A stretch of 20,827 nucleotides of DNA, taken from a virus. Made by a program: the position numbers and the translations under genes. Of the stretch, positions 1 through 7,837 are shown one piece after another. The stretch covers positions 1 to 20,827 of IMG/VR virus record IMGVR_UViG_3300005336_000059. One strand, 5' to 3'. The number at the start of each line of letters is the position of its first letter. Positions within the stretch are counted from its first letter, which is position 1. Under the pieces are notes generated by a model. The model searched no databases. It worked only from the letters and a program-made list of their open reading frames with translations, and had not been told where the DNA came from.

Positions 1-317
1 GTTTCCGAGGCCCTGCGCAAAAGTTCTTCACTCCCCCTATCCCGTCGTGCAAAGGGGATACCGTCGGCCGAGCATCCAGCGACTGGCTTCCCGTGCTCCT
101 GCGCCTGCTTGTGGCTGCTATGGCAGGAGGCACACAGCGACTGCAGTTCGCCTTCCCAGAACAGGGTCTCATCCCCTCTGTGTGGGATGACGTGATCGGC
201 TACGGAGGCTGCGACGATCATGTCTCGCGCCTTACACATCCTGCAGCACGGCTCGACTGTGAGCTGATGCTGACGCTTACGGCGCCAGCGTGCGGTGTGG
301 TAGCGCGCGTCGCTCAT
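1..317 (-). CDS. HNH endonuclease, 3' end beyond left edge
   Basis: This frame starts at ATG 317 and stays open to the left edge, so only the first 105 codons are visible. The translation shows a classic phage HNH nuclease: a zinc-type C25-x2-C28 pair, D41-H42 followed by IPHRGD, then LQSLC62-x2-C65-H66. Proteins of this kind commonly sit beside the terminase genes of siphoviruses and assist DNA packaging. That role is family knowledge and is not shown here. The start overlaps the stop of the upstream gene (ATGA at 317-314), which indicates translational coupling. The context suggests that terminase and head genes follow just outside the window. The call is secure; the C-terminus is unknown. 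Confidence 0.88.
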   Translation of the reverse strand, partial: MSDARYHTARWRRKRQHQLTVEPCCRMCKARDMIVAASVADHVIPHRGDETLFWEGELQSLCASCHSSHKQAQEHGKPVAGCSADGIPFARRDRGSEELLRRASE

Positions 318-598
318 GTCAACCCACCCGCGAACATGCGTATGGGGAATGAACCAGGGATAATCTGGCCATCCGAGAGCGTCGCCAATGCTGTGACGTT
401 GCCAAGGAAGCCGTGGTAACCGCCAGTCACGCCCACTGTGCTGAGTTCTCCAGCTGAATCGGTGTCCTGATCCACGAGCGTCAGCGGGCTGGGAACCGTA
501 TGGTCGACGCGCTGCAGTGTCACGCCTTCGGGCAGCTCAGGCGACCAGTCGAACTGGAACCGAACAACGCCTTCCGGTGAACTCAATTGAACAGGCAT
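314..598 (-). CDS. Putative phage fibre-tail adaptor-like protein (94 aa)
   Basis: A small protein of 94 residues with an N-terminal FDWSPEL segment, a central Thr/Ser-rich stretch and a glycine turn followed by a TALATLSDGQII strand. This order resembles the short phage proteins annotated as fibre-tail adaptor or structural cement proteins, which have an Ig-like beta fold near 100 aa. The resemblance was recognised by eye and is not proven. It lies between the repeat-rich virion protein and the HNH nuclease, with stop/start overlaps on both sides (TGATG at 600-596 and ATGA at 317-314). It is probably a minor virion protein. Confidence 0.5.
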   Translation of the reverse strand: MPVQLSSPEGVVRFQFDWSPELPEGVTLQRVDHTVPSPLTLVDQDTDSAGELSTVGVTGGYHGFLGNVTALATLSDGQIIPGSFPIRMFAGGLT

Positions 599-1701
599 CA
601 GACCTTCTTCGTGCGTCCTGGGCCGCTGATGAGGATGACTCGACCTCTCGGGACTTTGAATTTGGCGAAGCTCGCCGTGACACTCGCCACACCGTATGAG
701 TTTGCGCTCAGAACTACGGCGTTCGTGATATCCGCTGAAGCGCTCGCATTCCCGTATCCACTCGAGCCAAATCCCGATCCAATCGACAAATCGGCCGTCG
801 CTAAACCGCCGCTATACGCATCCGACAGGAGATTGAATCCAGTCGAGAGCGCAGCTTGCGCAATCGTCTTCGCGTAGGACGCTGCAGCGAGGTTGCCGCC
901 GGTCGAGAGATCGGCGGCAGCATATATAAGCGAAATGGCCTGAGCCGACAACACCGCGCCGGCACCGGGATTCGCCTGGGCGATGACGTTCCCATATGCC
1001 GATGCAGCGAGCGGAAGTCCGCTTGAGAGATCAGCCAGTCCGAGAGTCTTGGCCGATGCCAGCGAATTGAGCGCAAATCCGCTGCTCAGATCGCCCGTTG
1101 CCGTCACGCGCCCGAAAGCGCCAGCTCCGAGGGCGAAACTCGTCGAGGTTGAAGCCGCGGCGCTCGCCGTCCCACCGGCAGAGCCTGTCAGCGGGATTCC
1201 GGTCGTGAGCGAGGCGGCGCCGACAGTTCGCGCCTGGGCTCCCGCTTGCAGGACCGCAATCGGCGCTTGCGTGCTCCCGCGGCTCGCAAACTGACCCGGA
1301 TTGAACGGCGCAGAGAGGCTGGGGCCCGTGAGCGGCTTCGAGCCGACGACAAAGCTGGCCCCGGTAATAATCGACGCACTGGCCGAAGTCTTTACGGACG
1401 CCGTCGATACCAGGACTGCCCCGGGAGGCAGGACGCCGCCGAACGTCGCTCTGAGCTTCTGAGGACCGAGGGTCGTCAGCCTGCCCTTTGGGCCCACAGA
1501 TGGGAGCGTGATATCGGCCGTAACCGAGGCCGACGTCGAACTCGCTGCCGTCGCGCTGAGCGCGATTCCGGTCGAAAGCGCTCCGGTTGCCGCCGTGACA
1601 ATCGAGGCTGCTGCAGCCAGCAGGGCCGCTGTACCGACTACACCTAGCCGAGTGCGCTGGAGCTTCCCTGGGCCGACTAGAACTCGACGCCCGTCGGTCA
1701 T
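598..1701 (-). CDS. Ala/Gly/Ser-rich virion protein with 20-residue tandem repeats (367 aa)
   Basis: Residues 164-343 form nine consecutive units of exactly 20 residues, beginning at 164, 184, 204, 224, 244, 264, 284, 304 and 324. Most follow D-L-S-(S/T)-G-x2-L-x-(A/S)-x-A-(Y/x)-x4-A-x-A. Related but irregular units occur at about 21-60. A different segment (about 64-163) separates the two blocks, and the protein ends in a short basic tail (GRTKKV). Strict periodicity with small residues suggests a beta-solenoid fibre or stalk, which is inference. Ala- and Ser-rich repeats of this kind are frequent in phage tail-associated proteins. The start ATG directly abuts the TAA of the upstream gene. 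There is no catalytic motif. The N-terminal hydrophobic stretch looks like part of the repeats rather than a signal peptide. Confidence 0.6.
   Translation of the reverse strand: MTDGRRVLVGPGKLQRTRLGVVGTAALLAAAASIVTAATGALSTGIALSATAASSTSASVTADITLPSVGPKGRLTTLGPQKLRATFGGVLPPGAVLVSTASVKTSASASIITGASFVVGSKPLTGPSLSAPFNPGQFASRGSTQAPIAVLQAGAQARTVGAASLTTGIPLTGSAGGTASAAASTSTSFALGAGAFGRVTATGDLSSGFALNSLASAKTLGLADLSSGLPLAASAYGNVIAQANPGAGAVLSAQAISLIYAAADLSTGGNLAAASYAKTIAQAALSTGFNLLSDAYSGGLATADLSIGSGFGSSGYGNASASADITNAVVLSANSYGVASVTASFAKFKVPRGRVILISGPGRTKKV
673..1212 (-). repeat. Nine in-frame 60-bp units encoding 20-aa repeats
   Basis: This is the DNA encoding residues 164-343 of the repeat protein. The units keep the same length with no insertion or deletion, but have diverged at the nucleotide level, so selection acts on protein periodicity and recent slippage is unlikely. 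The most conserved element is D-L-S-(T/S)-G at the start of each unit. Confidence 0.7.
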
Positions 1702-2733
1702 TTAGAACGCCGCCGCGACGCTAGGACTGATTCCGGCTCCTTGTCCCTGTGCAGCCGGCGCTACAGGCGCGACGTACTCGCGAGCTCCGATGGTCGGGGT
1801 CGATGTCGAACGCGCGACATTCATGATGTCGACGTCGTTCGTATAGGTCTGCTGCCGAGTTCCATTATTGACCAGCGCTCCGCCGGAAGTCGGCCGCCAG
1901 TCGCGCGCCGCATCCGTACTCGTCTGGAACTGAGCGGTGAACGTCAAGCTCGCCTGATTGGCCGAGCCCGGAATGCTTCCCGATGCCACGCTTGAGGCAT
2001 TGTTCCCGCTCCCTGCGGGATAGCTTCCAATCGTCCCAGCGAACGGCGTCGTGAAGCCGAAGACGGCGTTGTCGGAGACGACCGGGAAGCCGTCCCCGCC
2101 GCCGCTGATGCCCGTACCGCCGGCCGCCAGATCGCTCGGCCTGACAATCGTGTTGCCGATGAAGTGATCGACGCCAGGGCTATTGCTGGTCGGGCGAAGT
2201 GCTGTTCCAGAGAACGTCGAACCACGCATGCAGACGAGGCAGTTGACTACCTCGCCAGGGAAATTGATGAAATTCCCGCTCGTCTGTCGGCTCTCTATCA
2301 AACAGTTATGCAGCGCACGAATGCCTGAAAGTGGGGGCGGGTAATTCGTCGCGACAGTGACATCGTAGGAAATTTGCAGACCATCCACGACAAGAGCATG
2401 AGCGTCTGAAATGATCGCCCCATATCCGGCAGTCCATCGTAATCCGACACCTTTCGTCGCGTCGTATCGCAGTGGCCCGCTCGTCCCCGCATTGTCCCGA
2501 TACCCCTGTCCAGAGGCCGAGGTCATCAGCAGATATCGCGTGGCATCGGTAACAGTAGAGCCCGAAACCGTGATCAGTGTCGATGTCGTGGTGAACTCGG
2601 CGTCGTTGTATCCCTCGCCGCGCCACAATTGATCCGCAGTGACGAGATTCAGCGGCGCTGCTGCGTACCATGCGGTCCAAGTGGAGTAGTCGCGGCTCGC
2701 AGTCCCGACGCTGTGAACTACGGTCGTCGTCAT
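1702..2733 (-). CDS. Putative beta-helix-type virion/tailspike-like protein (343 aa)
   Basis: The N-terminus has the RDYSTWTAWYAA motif typical of phage and environmental proteins that lead into parallel beta-helix domains. It is followed by short strand-turn units rich in Asn, Gly, Ser and Val, such as LVVDGLQISYD, LHNCLIES, VVNCLVCMRGS and FIGNTIVRP. Such units are characteristic of right-handed beta-helices in tailspikes and polysaccharide-degrading enzymes. The C-terminal part (about 285-326) ends in a DIMNVARSTSTPTIGAREY element seen at the end of such helices, then a low-complexity Ala/Gln tail. I see no clear catalytic signature. It probably binds or processes surface glycan. Its start overlaps the upstream stop by four bases (ATGA). 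Confidence 0.6.
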   Translation of the reverse strand: MTTTVVHSVGTASRDYSTWTAWYAAAPLNLVTADQLWRGEGYNDAEFTTTSTLITVSGSTVTDATRYLLMTSASGQGYRDNAGTSGPLRYDATKGVGLRWTAGYGAIISDAHALVVDGLQISYDVTVATNYPPPLSGIRALHNCLIESRQTSGNFINFPGEVVNCLVCMRGSTFSGTALRPTSNSPGVDHFIGNTIVRPSDLAAGGTGISGGGDGFPVVSDNAVFGFTTPFAGTIGSYPAGSGNNASSVASGSIPGSANQASLTFTAQFQTSTDAARDWRPTSGGALVNNGTRQQTYTNDVDIMNVARSTSTPTIGAREYVAPVAPAAQGQGAGISPSVAAAF

Positions 2734-3119
2734 CCTACTTGTCCTACCAATACCTGCTTAATGCGTCGCCACGACAACACGCGTTTCACATCCCGGTCGT
2801 CGAGATTCAAGAAGTACCCGCGAGCGAGGAGCGCTCGCGCCTGGGAGCTGGACAGATCGAGGTAGCGCACGCGCTGGCGCACAGTGAATGTCATGCCACC
2901 TATTCTATTTACTTCGTCCTCGACTAAATCTTGCAAGCCATCCGAAGAGATTCCCTTCAGACGCCAGATGCGCCAGAGCGGATGGCAGAGCTCCATGCGG
3001 CCCCATGGCCAGCCATCGCGTTGCACCGTAATCACATCACCCTCAGTCCATACGAAATCCGACTTCCTGACCGGAACGAGATCCCGCTGGGCCGCCGCCC
3101 AGAACAGAATCTCAGCCAC
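2730..3119 (-). CDS. Phage hypothetical protein (129 aa)
   Basis: I do not recognise a named family. The protein starts at GTG 3119, seven bases after an AGGAA ribosome-binding site. It overlaps the preceding cupin-like gene by 8 nt and the following beta-helix gene by 4 nt, so it belongs to the coupled tail cassette. The N-terminal half (VWTEGDVITVQRDGWPWG) resembles small beta-barrel domains of phage proteins with a GD-x-I/V-x-V pattern. The C-terminal half is basic and helical (VRYLDLSSSQARALL, then DRDVKRVLSWRRIKQVL). A structural or assembly role is suggested by position only. Confidence 0.6.
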   Translation of the reverse strand: MAEILFWAAAQRDLVPVRKSDFVWTEGDVITVQRDGWPWGRMELCHPLWRIWRLKGISSDGLQDLVEDEVNRIGGMTFTVRQRVRYLDLSSSQARALLARGYFLNLDDRDVKRVLSWRRIKQVLVGQVG

Positions 3120-3519
3120 TCGGCCGTTCCTGATGGAACCTTACCGGTTTGTCGCCCGTGTTGTGGACTTCAGCGAACACGCACTCCCACTTCGCAGGAG
3201 AGCCGATGGCTGTGAACTTGTGCCAGACGTTCGCCTTGATCAAGAGCTTGCAGGGCTCGAAGACGTCCGTCGTGCCGCTCTCGCCCGTGTCAGGATTGCT
3301 CCATTCGATCCGCAGCGGCGAGGCCGCCCGCGTCACGATCGACACATGGTCGATCCAGTGTGCGTGGCCCTCGTGCGTGCCACCCGATGGGAGTTCCATC
3401 GGTCGGAAATAGAACCCTCCGATTGCCCCCGCTTGGGCCATCGCGACGTTGCTCGCGTCGATCACTTCGTGCCGGCAGGCTTTCCCACCGCAGGGCGCAT
3501 CGCATTCAGCGCAGTTCAT
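3112..3519 (-). CDS. Cupin-like virion-cassette protein with N-terminal Cys cluster (135 aa)
   Basis: The ATG at 3519 is preferred because AAAGGTG lies six bases upstream and the codon overlaps the stop of a 22-codon frame (TGATG). A longer reading from GTG 3594 is possible but lacks these signals. The N-terminus carries four cysteines (C3, C6, C10, C15), a possible zinc knuckle. The body contains an H-x2-H-x-H motif (THEGHAHW) and, about 55 residues later, an NVWHKFTA motif. These match the two histidine-bearing strands of a cupin barrel. The strand content and spacing fit a cupin, but no substrate can be named. The gene lies in the tail cassette, so it may decorate the tail or modify surface sugar. 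Confidence 0.55.
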   Translation of the reverse strand: MNCAECDAPCGGKACRHEVIDASNVAMAQAGAIGGFYFRPMELPSGGTHEGHAHWIDHVSIVTRAASPLRIEWSNPDTGESGTTDVFEPCKLLIKANVWHKFTAIGSPAKWECVFAEVHNTGDKPVRFHQERPSG

Positions 3520-3587
3520 CAGGCACCTTTGTAAACGAAAGCCGGATCGGAAATCCAGCCGACATAGATCAACGCAGAAGTTCCCAT
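3519..3587 (-). CDS. Candidate 22-aa peptide coupled to cupin-like gene
   Basis: A short frame starts at ATG 3587 (MGTSALIYVGW...) and ends in a TGA that shares its last base with the ATG of the cupin-like gene. A GTGAG sequence lies just upstream. It fills the gap between the kelch-like gene and the cupin-like gene, where all other junctions in this operon are also overlaps. The composition is hydrophobic and aromatic. It may be a real small protein or only a leader that couples translation. Confidence 0.35.
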   Translation of the reverse strand: MGTSALIYVGWISDPAFVYKGA

Positions 3588-3594
3588 TGCGCAC

Positions 3595-4830
3595 TCACAA
3601 TCCAGCCGCAGGAATCTTGTAGAGAAAGGTGGACCTATCGATACCGCCAACGAATACAAACGCCATGCGCCCGTCGCCCATATCCGGTACGAGTCTGAAC
3701 TTACCGAATGTGCCCGAATCGGCTGCGGTGGTCGTAGGCGTAACGCCGCCAGTTATGACATCGGAGCATTGGAATGTGCCGGCGGAGTCGTACACTTTAC
3801 GACCGTTCGAAATCTTCGTCGGGATCTTGATCTTCTTGAGGGTGCCGCCCAAATTCTGCGGATCGCCCAGAATGATCGCGTTCGAAATCGGGAGATACCC
3901 GCCGCTGCAACGCCCGGTCGTATAGGGCGTGCCCGTGAAACTGCTCACGATCTGGAACGAGGTCGCCATGGCAGCGCCGCTGATATCTAGCACGAGCACG
4001 CGATGATTCGCGCCATCGCCGACCAGGATGATGCGCAAATCGTGAGCGCAGACACACCACATGGCGTTCGCAAAAGGATTTCCGCCATTGGCGACGAGCA
4101 TTTCAATCTGACCGGCGCTGGGACCCAGTGTATTGACGCGCCAATACCAGAACGTCGTGCGATCTGCACCGAAGCCGGAGAAATTGTAGGTGTAATGGCC
4201 CCACGGGTCTGCGCAACCGCAGCCGAACGTGTAAGAGCCGTTGGAATCGGCATTATCCATGCCGGGAATCGGTCCCACGCATGTCCACGGATTAATCGTG
4301 CCGCCATTGTCCGTATGCGGCATCGGGCTTGCCGCAGCCCCGAGGGCGTCGCGGTTAAAGCTCGAAACGCCAGCGCGCGCATTTCCACCGGCCGGCGTCG
4401 CACTCTGCGCGCCGAACCACACCTTCCCGTCGAGCCATACAGGGAAGCCAGACGTGTGGTCCGCTCGCGGACGGCCATCGCTGTAGGTCAGTACCCCGTT
4501 AGTATTGGTGTAATTGGCCAGTCGAGCGTTCGGCGTAGGATCCGAAATCCTTCTCCAGGCGGGCGTACTGTTGCGCAGCGAAAGCGCGTAGCCCTCGTTA
4601 CCTGGATAGTCGGCGTGTCCGCCGCCTCCAATCATCATGTATTCGGCGCGTCGCACGTCGACCGCTCCGCCGACCCAGGATTCTGTAATCGCGCTCGAGT
4701 GCTCCCCGCCCAGCGGCGTGCTCGGGAAGGGACTGGGAAGAACGTCCGTGATGCGCCCGCCGCGCTGCGCAATCGGCAAGTCGGTGCGGCCAGACCCGGC
4801 AGCGATTTCGATCCACGTCCCGTCGTTCAT
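3595..4830 (-). CDS. Kelch / galactose-oxidase-like beta-propeller protein (411 aa)
   Basis: The start is placed at ATG 4830 because it overlaps the upstream stop (ATGA). A more upstream ATG at 4875 would overlap the preceding gene by 49 nt. Early in the protein is a WVGGAVDVRRAEYMMIGGGG block followed by YPGNEGYALSL. This is the typical kelch blade pattern: Gly-Gly pair, then Tyr, then a strand ending in L-x-L. Further blades are suggested by DGKVWFGAQS, RIILVGDGANHRVLVLDI and MAFVFVGG. Many phages carry such propellers next to tail fibres, where they probably bind carbohydrate. There is no secretion signal. Enzyme activity cannot be judged because the copper ligands of galactose oxidase are not recognisable. 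Confidence 0.6.
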   Translation of the reverse strand: MNDGTWIEIAAGSGRTDLPIAQRGGRITDVLPSPFPSTPLGGEHSSAITESWVGGAVDVRRAEYMMIGGGGHADYPGNEGYALSLRNSTPAWRRISDPTPNARLANYTNTNGVLTYSDGRPRADHTSGFPVWLDGKVWFGAQSATPAGGNARAGVSSFNRDALGAAASPMPHTDNGGTINPWTCVGPIPGMDNADSNGSYTFGCGCADPWGHYTYNFSGFGADRTTFWYWRVNTLGPSAGQIEMLVANGGNPFANAMWCVCAHDLRIILVGDGANHRVLVLDISGAAMATSFQIVSSFTGTPYTTGRCSGGYLPISNAIILGDPQNLGGTLKKIKIPTKISNGRKVYDSAGTFQCSDVITGGVTPTTTAADSGTFGKFRLVPDMGDGRMAFVFVGGIDRSTFLYKIPAAGL

Positions 4831-6326
4831 GCGGTCCAGAACGCAGGCGCGGTGACTCCAACCGGGGGAAGCCAACCTTTGGACATGATTATTTCGGTGA
4901 ACTTCTGATCCCAGCCCACGGCCGCTGGAACCGCCACGCCGCTATTGTCATTCATGTAGCCAGTCGGGCCGACCTTGTTGAAGGCCGGGGGGTGAAGTCC
5001 TGAAGCTCCGCCACCGTTGGTCCAGTAGTCGAGCGCAACATTGAAGGCCTCATAGACCTTCGTATAGTCGGTCTCTCCAATCGCGGGACGCTGCACCCAC
5101 GCCTCAAGCACAGTGTCGTGCTTTGGCCAAGCCGAAAGCGGAGACGCCGGATTAGCGCCGTAGAACTGGTCGTTCCCATCTTCGCCGGGAATAAGATGCA
5201 TCAGCACAACGACCCATTCATCCGGCGGCCAGCACCAGCACACGTTCGGAGCATGGAAAGATCCGACTTGGCACGTCGCAGCATAGGGACCGCCGGGTTG
5301 AACTTGAGATCCGGTACCCTGCGGAACCGTCAAAAGTGAATTCGGCTCGCTGCCGTGGCTGGTATACATCCGGAACGGATTCGTTCCGAAGTAGTTTTGT
5401 CCACCGGCCGCGCCGTCGAGATTCTCCGACTGAACGACGATCTCTTGAAAACCCGTGACGCCTGTGACATCGATGAAGACTAACTTCCCGCTAGGGTTGC
5501 CGTTAGACCAACGCGATCCGCTGATTTTCGCGCGGAACTGCACCCAAATTTCAGTGCCGTCCCACGGCGCCGTATCACCTTTCCAAGTCGGATACGTGGC
5601 CTGCGTGCTCAGTGGGCCGTAATAGCCAGTCGTGAAGTTGAAATCCTGCGCGGAATTGGTCGGATCGTAAGAGCGAAGCTTTACCGTGCCAAATGCAGCA
5701 GGGTCTGCCGTCGCCTTGCCGTTACCCAGCGCTCCAGCAGGCAGCGCTGCCATCGGTCTATTCCAATTTCCGTTGGCGATTCCACCCGTGGGAATTCTCG
5801 AGACCATACACCCGGTCCCGCCAATACCGTCAGTGTTATCGAAGAGCAGAGTCGAATTGTGAAGGTTGTTGGGGTCGTTCCCGGTACCGTTCTCCCAGCG
5901 GAATTGATTGACCTCGGCGGCACTACCAAAGTTATATGCCCACACAACGTCAGATATAGTAGAACGCTTCGCCCAATCCGCCGCATCTCCCGCGACACCA
6001 CCCGCCTGAGTCGTCGCTTGAGTCTGCGTCGACTGCGTTGATTCGTTCGTCGCGTTGTCGACTGCGGATACCTTGTAGGTGTACGTCGTCGAGGGCGTGA
6101 GCCCCGTATCGTTATAGAAAGCGAATGACGTGAACGCAATCGGCGTCGGGCTGCCGTTACGGTAGACACGATATCCCGCAACACCCGAACCTGAATCCGT
6201 CGAAGCCGACCATGTCAGATCGATCTCTGAGGACGAGACCGCGTTCGCGGATAGGCTATTGGGAACGGATGGCGGGGTCTGGTCGCCAGCTTGGAACGCC
6301 AGAGATGTTGACCCCGCCCAAGGCAT
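4827..6326 (-). CDS. FN3-domain virion protein with putative lectin/lyase-like C-terminal region (499 aa)
   Basis: Residues about 17-108 form a clear fibronectin type III domain: PPSVPNSLSAN, then EIDLTWSASTD, GVAGYRVYRNG and the closing TTYTYKVSAVDNATNES. The rest (about 118-499) is rich in aromatic strands, for example EIWVQFRAKISG, GKLVFIDVTG and EWVVVLMHLIPG. This recalls concanavalin-like jelly rolls of polysaccharide lyases and lectins; that assignment is tentative. A cytoplasmic enzyme is unlikely given the position between two fibre-associated genes. The start ATG is preceded by AAGAG. The stop overlaps the next start. Confidence 0.6.
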   Translation of the reverse strand: MPWAGSTSLAFQAGDQTPPSVPNSLSANAVSSSEIDLTWSASTDSGSGVAGYRVYRNGSPTPIAFTSFAFYNDTGLTPSTTYTYKVSAVDNATNESTQSTQTQATTQAGGVAGDAADWAKRSTISDVVWAYNFGSAAEVNQFRWENGTGNDPNNLHNSTLLFDNTDGIGGTGCMVSRIPTGGIANGNWNRPMAALPAGALGNGKATADPAAFGTVKLRSYDPTNSAQDFNFTTGYYGPLSTQATYPTWKGDTAPWDGTEIWVQFRAKISGSRWSNGNPSGKLVFIDVTGVTGFQEIVVQSENLDGAAGGQNYFGTNPFRMYTSHGSEPNSLLTVPQGTGSQVQPGGPYAATCQVGSFHAPNVCWCWPPDEWVVVLMHLIPGEDGNDQFYGANPASPLSAWPKHDTVLEAWVQRPAIGETDYTKVYEAFNVALDYWTNGGGASGLHPPAFNKVGPTGYMNDNSGVAVPAAVGWDQKFTEIIMSKGWLPPVGVTAPAFWTA

Positions 6327-6334
6327 TGCGACTC

Positions 6335-6880
6335 TTAGTTCAGGCTCGCCAGTTCGTAGTCAGTGACCTGAATGCTGTTCGAGGCGCTCGCCGCAGACCA
6401 GGTCGCGAACATGTCGATTGCGAACGAGGTTGTCGAATCGAAGCCGGAACCGGCGGCCGGAGCGCTGACAGGCAGTAGCATGATCGGAGTCGTCGCCGAG
6501 AGTGCGGCAGTGAGCAAGCGCCCAACGCCCAGAACGGTCGCTGTCGTGCCGCTACCGACCGCCTGCACAACCAGGTCTGCCTCGAAGTCCCACGTCAGAT
6601 TCGTGGCCGAGGTTGCGAGCGTGCCGGATGCGCCGCCGTTGAACACGACGGTCGAGCCGAAACGGATGTCGAGCGTGAGTGTGCCCGGGGTTGAGGCGGC
6701 AGTGGAAATCTTGCCGTGCGCCTTGACGCGCAGCTTCTTGCCTGCAGCCTCGAACCAGTTGGCCGCAAGTACGTACTTGGCCTGGCCGAGCAGGACACTG
6801 GTCGGCGTGGTGGTGTTTGAGATGGCCGGGCCGACGCCCTGCTCTGACACAAGCACCTGATACCATGAGTTATTCGACAT
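6335..6880 (-). CDS. Conserved phage virion-associated protein (181 aa)
   Basis: The protein begins MSNNSWYQVLVSEQGVGPA and continues with alternating strands such as KKLRVKAHGKISTAASTPG, TLTLDIRFGSTVVFNGG and TNLTWDFEADLVVQAVG, ending in QVTDYELASLN. I recognise this as a widespread hypothetical protein of siphoviruses and gene transfer regions that sits beside tail-fibre genes and probably folds as a jelly roll. Its exact role is not known to me. A GAGGT ribosome-binding site lies nine bases before ATG 6880. It stands alone with small gaps on both sides rather than overlapping its neighbours. Confidence 0.6.
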   Translation of the reverse strand: MSNNSWYQVLVSEQGVGPAISNTTTPTSVLLGQAKYVLAANWFEAAGKKLRVKAHGKISTAASTPGTLTLDIRFGSTVVFNGGASGTLATSATNLTWDFEADLVVQAVGSGTTATVLGVGRLLTAALSATTPIMLLPVSAPAAGSGFDSTTSFAIDMFATWSAASASNSIQVTDYELASLN

Positions 6881-6907
6881 GTTGGCTTGACCTCAGAAGA
6901 GAGCGAT

Positions 6908-7822
6908 TCAATTGTCCTGTTGGATCGAAAATGCAGCCGCCGCAAAACTCGGCGCAGCGTCTCCGGCGTTCACCGTCTTCGGAACGGTGAGCGGTGCCCA
7001 GACGTAGAGATTCCCGCTCGTGAGCTGGTCATAGATCGCGACCGCGCCCAGCTGCGCAGAACCGGTCGCCCAGTTGCCCGTCGGCGATGGGAACGTGATC
7101 GAGTTGTTGTTCGATGTAGTCGCCCCACTTCCCGTCGAGGCTGTCGTCGAGCCGGCGGATTGCGTACCGGCCCAGTCGGTCAGCGCCGGGTAGGCCCCAG
7201 CGTTGATCTTCACGCGAGCGTAGGAACCGCCTGAGACTTCCGTGAGACCCGAGGGGAAGCCCGTGTTGGAATCGAACACAGGTCCGATTTCCGTGAAAAC
7301 TGCGGTGCCGTCCGTGATGGCTTCGCCGGGCACCCCGAGATAGCCGGTCTGTGAACCGGCTGTGGTTCCAGAGGTCGTGCAGCGGTACAGATGTTGGCGC
7401 GTGTCGCCGCCCGCTCCCCCATTCGCCGTCAGACTCACGACATCGCCCGACGTATACGCCGTCGTGTTCGTGCGCAGACCCTTGTTGATGACGAACAGCG
7501 CTGCATAGAGCGCGAGCGGAGTCGGCATGCCGGAGACCGCAGTCCATGTTACCGAGCCATCCGTCAACGTCGCCCCAGGATTCGGAACTGCGAGCGTGTT
7601 CGTCGAACCGGTAGTGCCCGCAGTGGTGCAACGCAGGAACTTCCCGCCCGCGCCGGTCATGCTCGCATGCGGCGCGACAACATCGCCTGCCACGTATGCC
7701 GTCGTGGCCGTCCAGACGCCCTTGATGACGGCCGTGGAATTCACGGCGCCGGAGGCGTTCAACGCGCCGCCACGGAACATACTGTCGACGAGCATGTTCT
7801 CGATGAAGTCGGAAAAGTTCAT
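6908..7822 (-). CDS. Tail-fibre protein with two inserted CBM-like modules (304 aa)
   Basis: The start (FIENMLVDSMFRGGALN) and the end (EVSGGSYARVKI at about 196-207, SITFPSPTGNW at 241-251, LYVWAPLTVPKTVNAGD at 272-288) match the common phage tail-fibre domain in which these elements are normally close together. Here that domain is interrupted by two homologous modules, residues about 34-98 and 114-181. Each has the pattern T-T-A-Y-x2-G-D-V-V, then Y/F-x-R-C-T-T-x-G-T-T, and D-G-(S/T)-x-x-(W/F)-T. This resembles carbohydrate-binding modules of the CBM5/12 type. Receptor binding is a reasonable inference. A ribosome-binding site (AGGAG) lies between the upstream terminator and ATG 7822. Confidence 0.65.
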   Translation of the reverse strand: MNFSDFIENMLVDSMFRGGALNASGAVNSTAVIKGVWTATTAYVAGDVVAPHASMTGAGGKFLRCTTAGTTGSTNTLAVPNPGATLTDGSVTWTAVSGMPTPLALYAALFVINKGLRTNTTAYTSGDVVSLTANGGAGGDTRQHLYRCTTSGTTAGSQTGYLGVPGEAITDGTAVFTEIGPVFDSNTGFPSGLTEVSGGSYARVKINAGAYPALTDWAGTQSAGSTTASTGSGATTSNNNSITFPSPTGNWATGSAQLGAVAIYDQLTSGNLYVWAPLTVPKTVNAGDAAPSFAAAAFSIQQDN

Positions 7823-7837
7823 GCGAACGGACTCCTG

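Noticed and set aside
93-419. Plus-strand frame at the left edge
   Set aside because: The minus strand here encodes an unmistakable HNH motif that runs off the edge.
4003-4908. Plus-strand open frame of 301 codons in the kelch-like gene
   Set aside because: Shadow of the minus-strand gene, which has propeller motifs and a coupled start.
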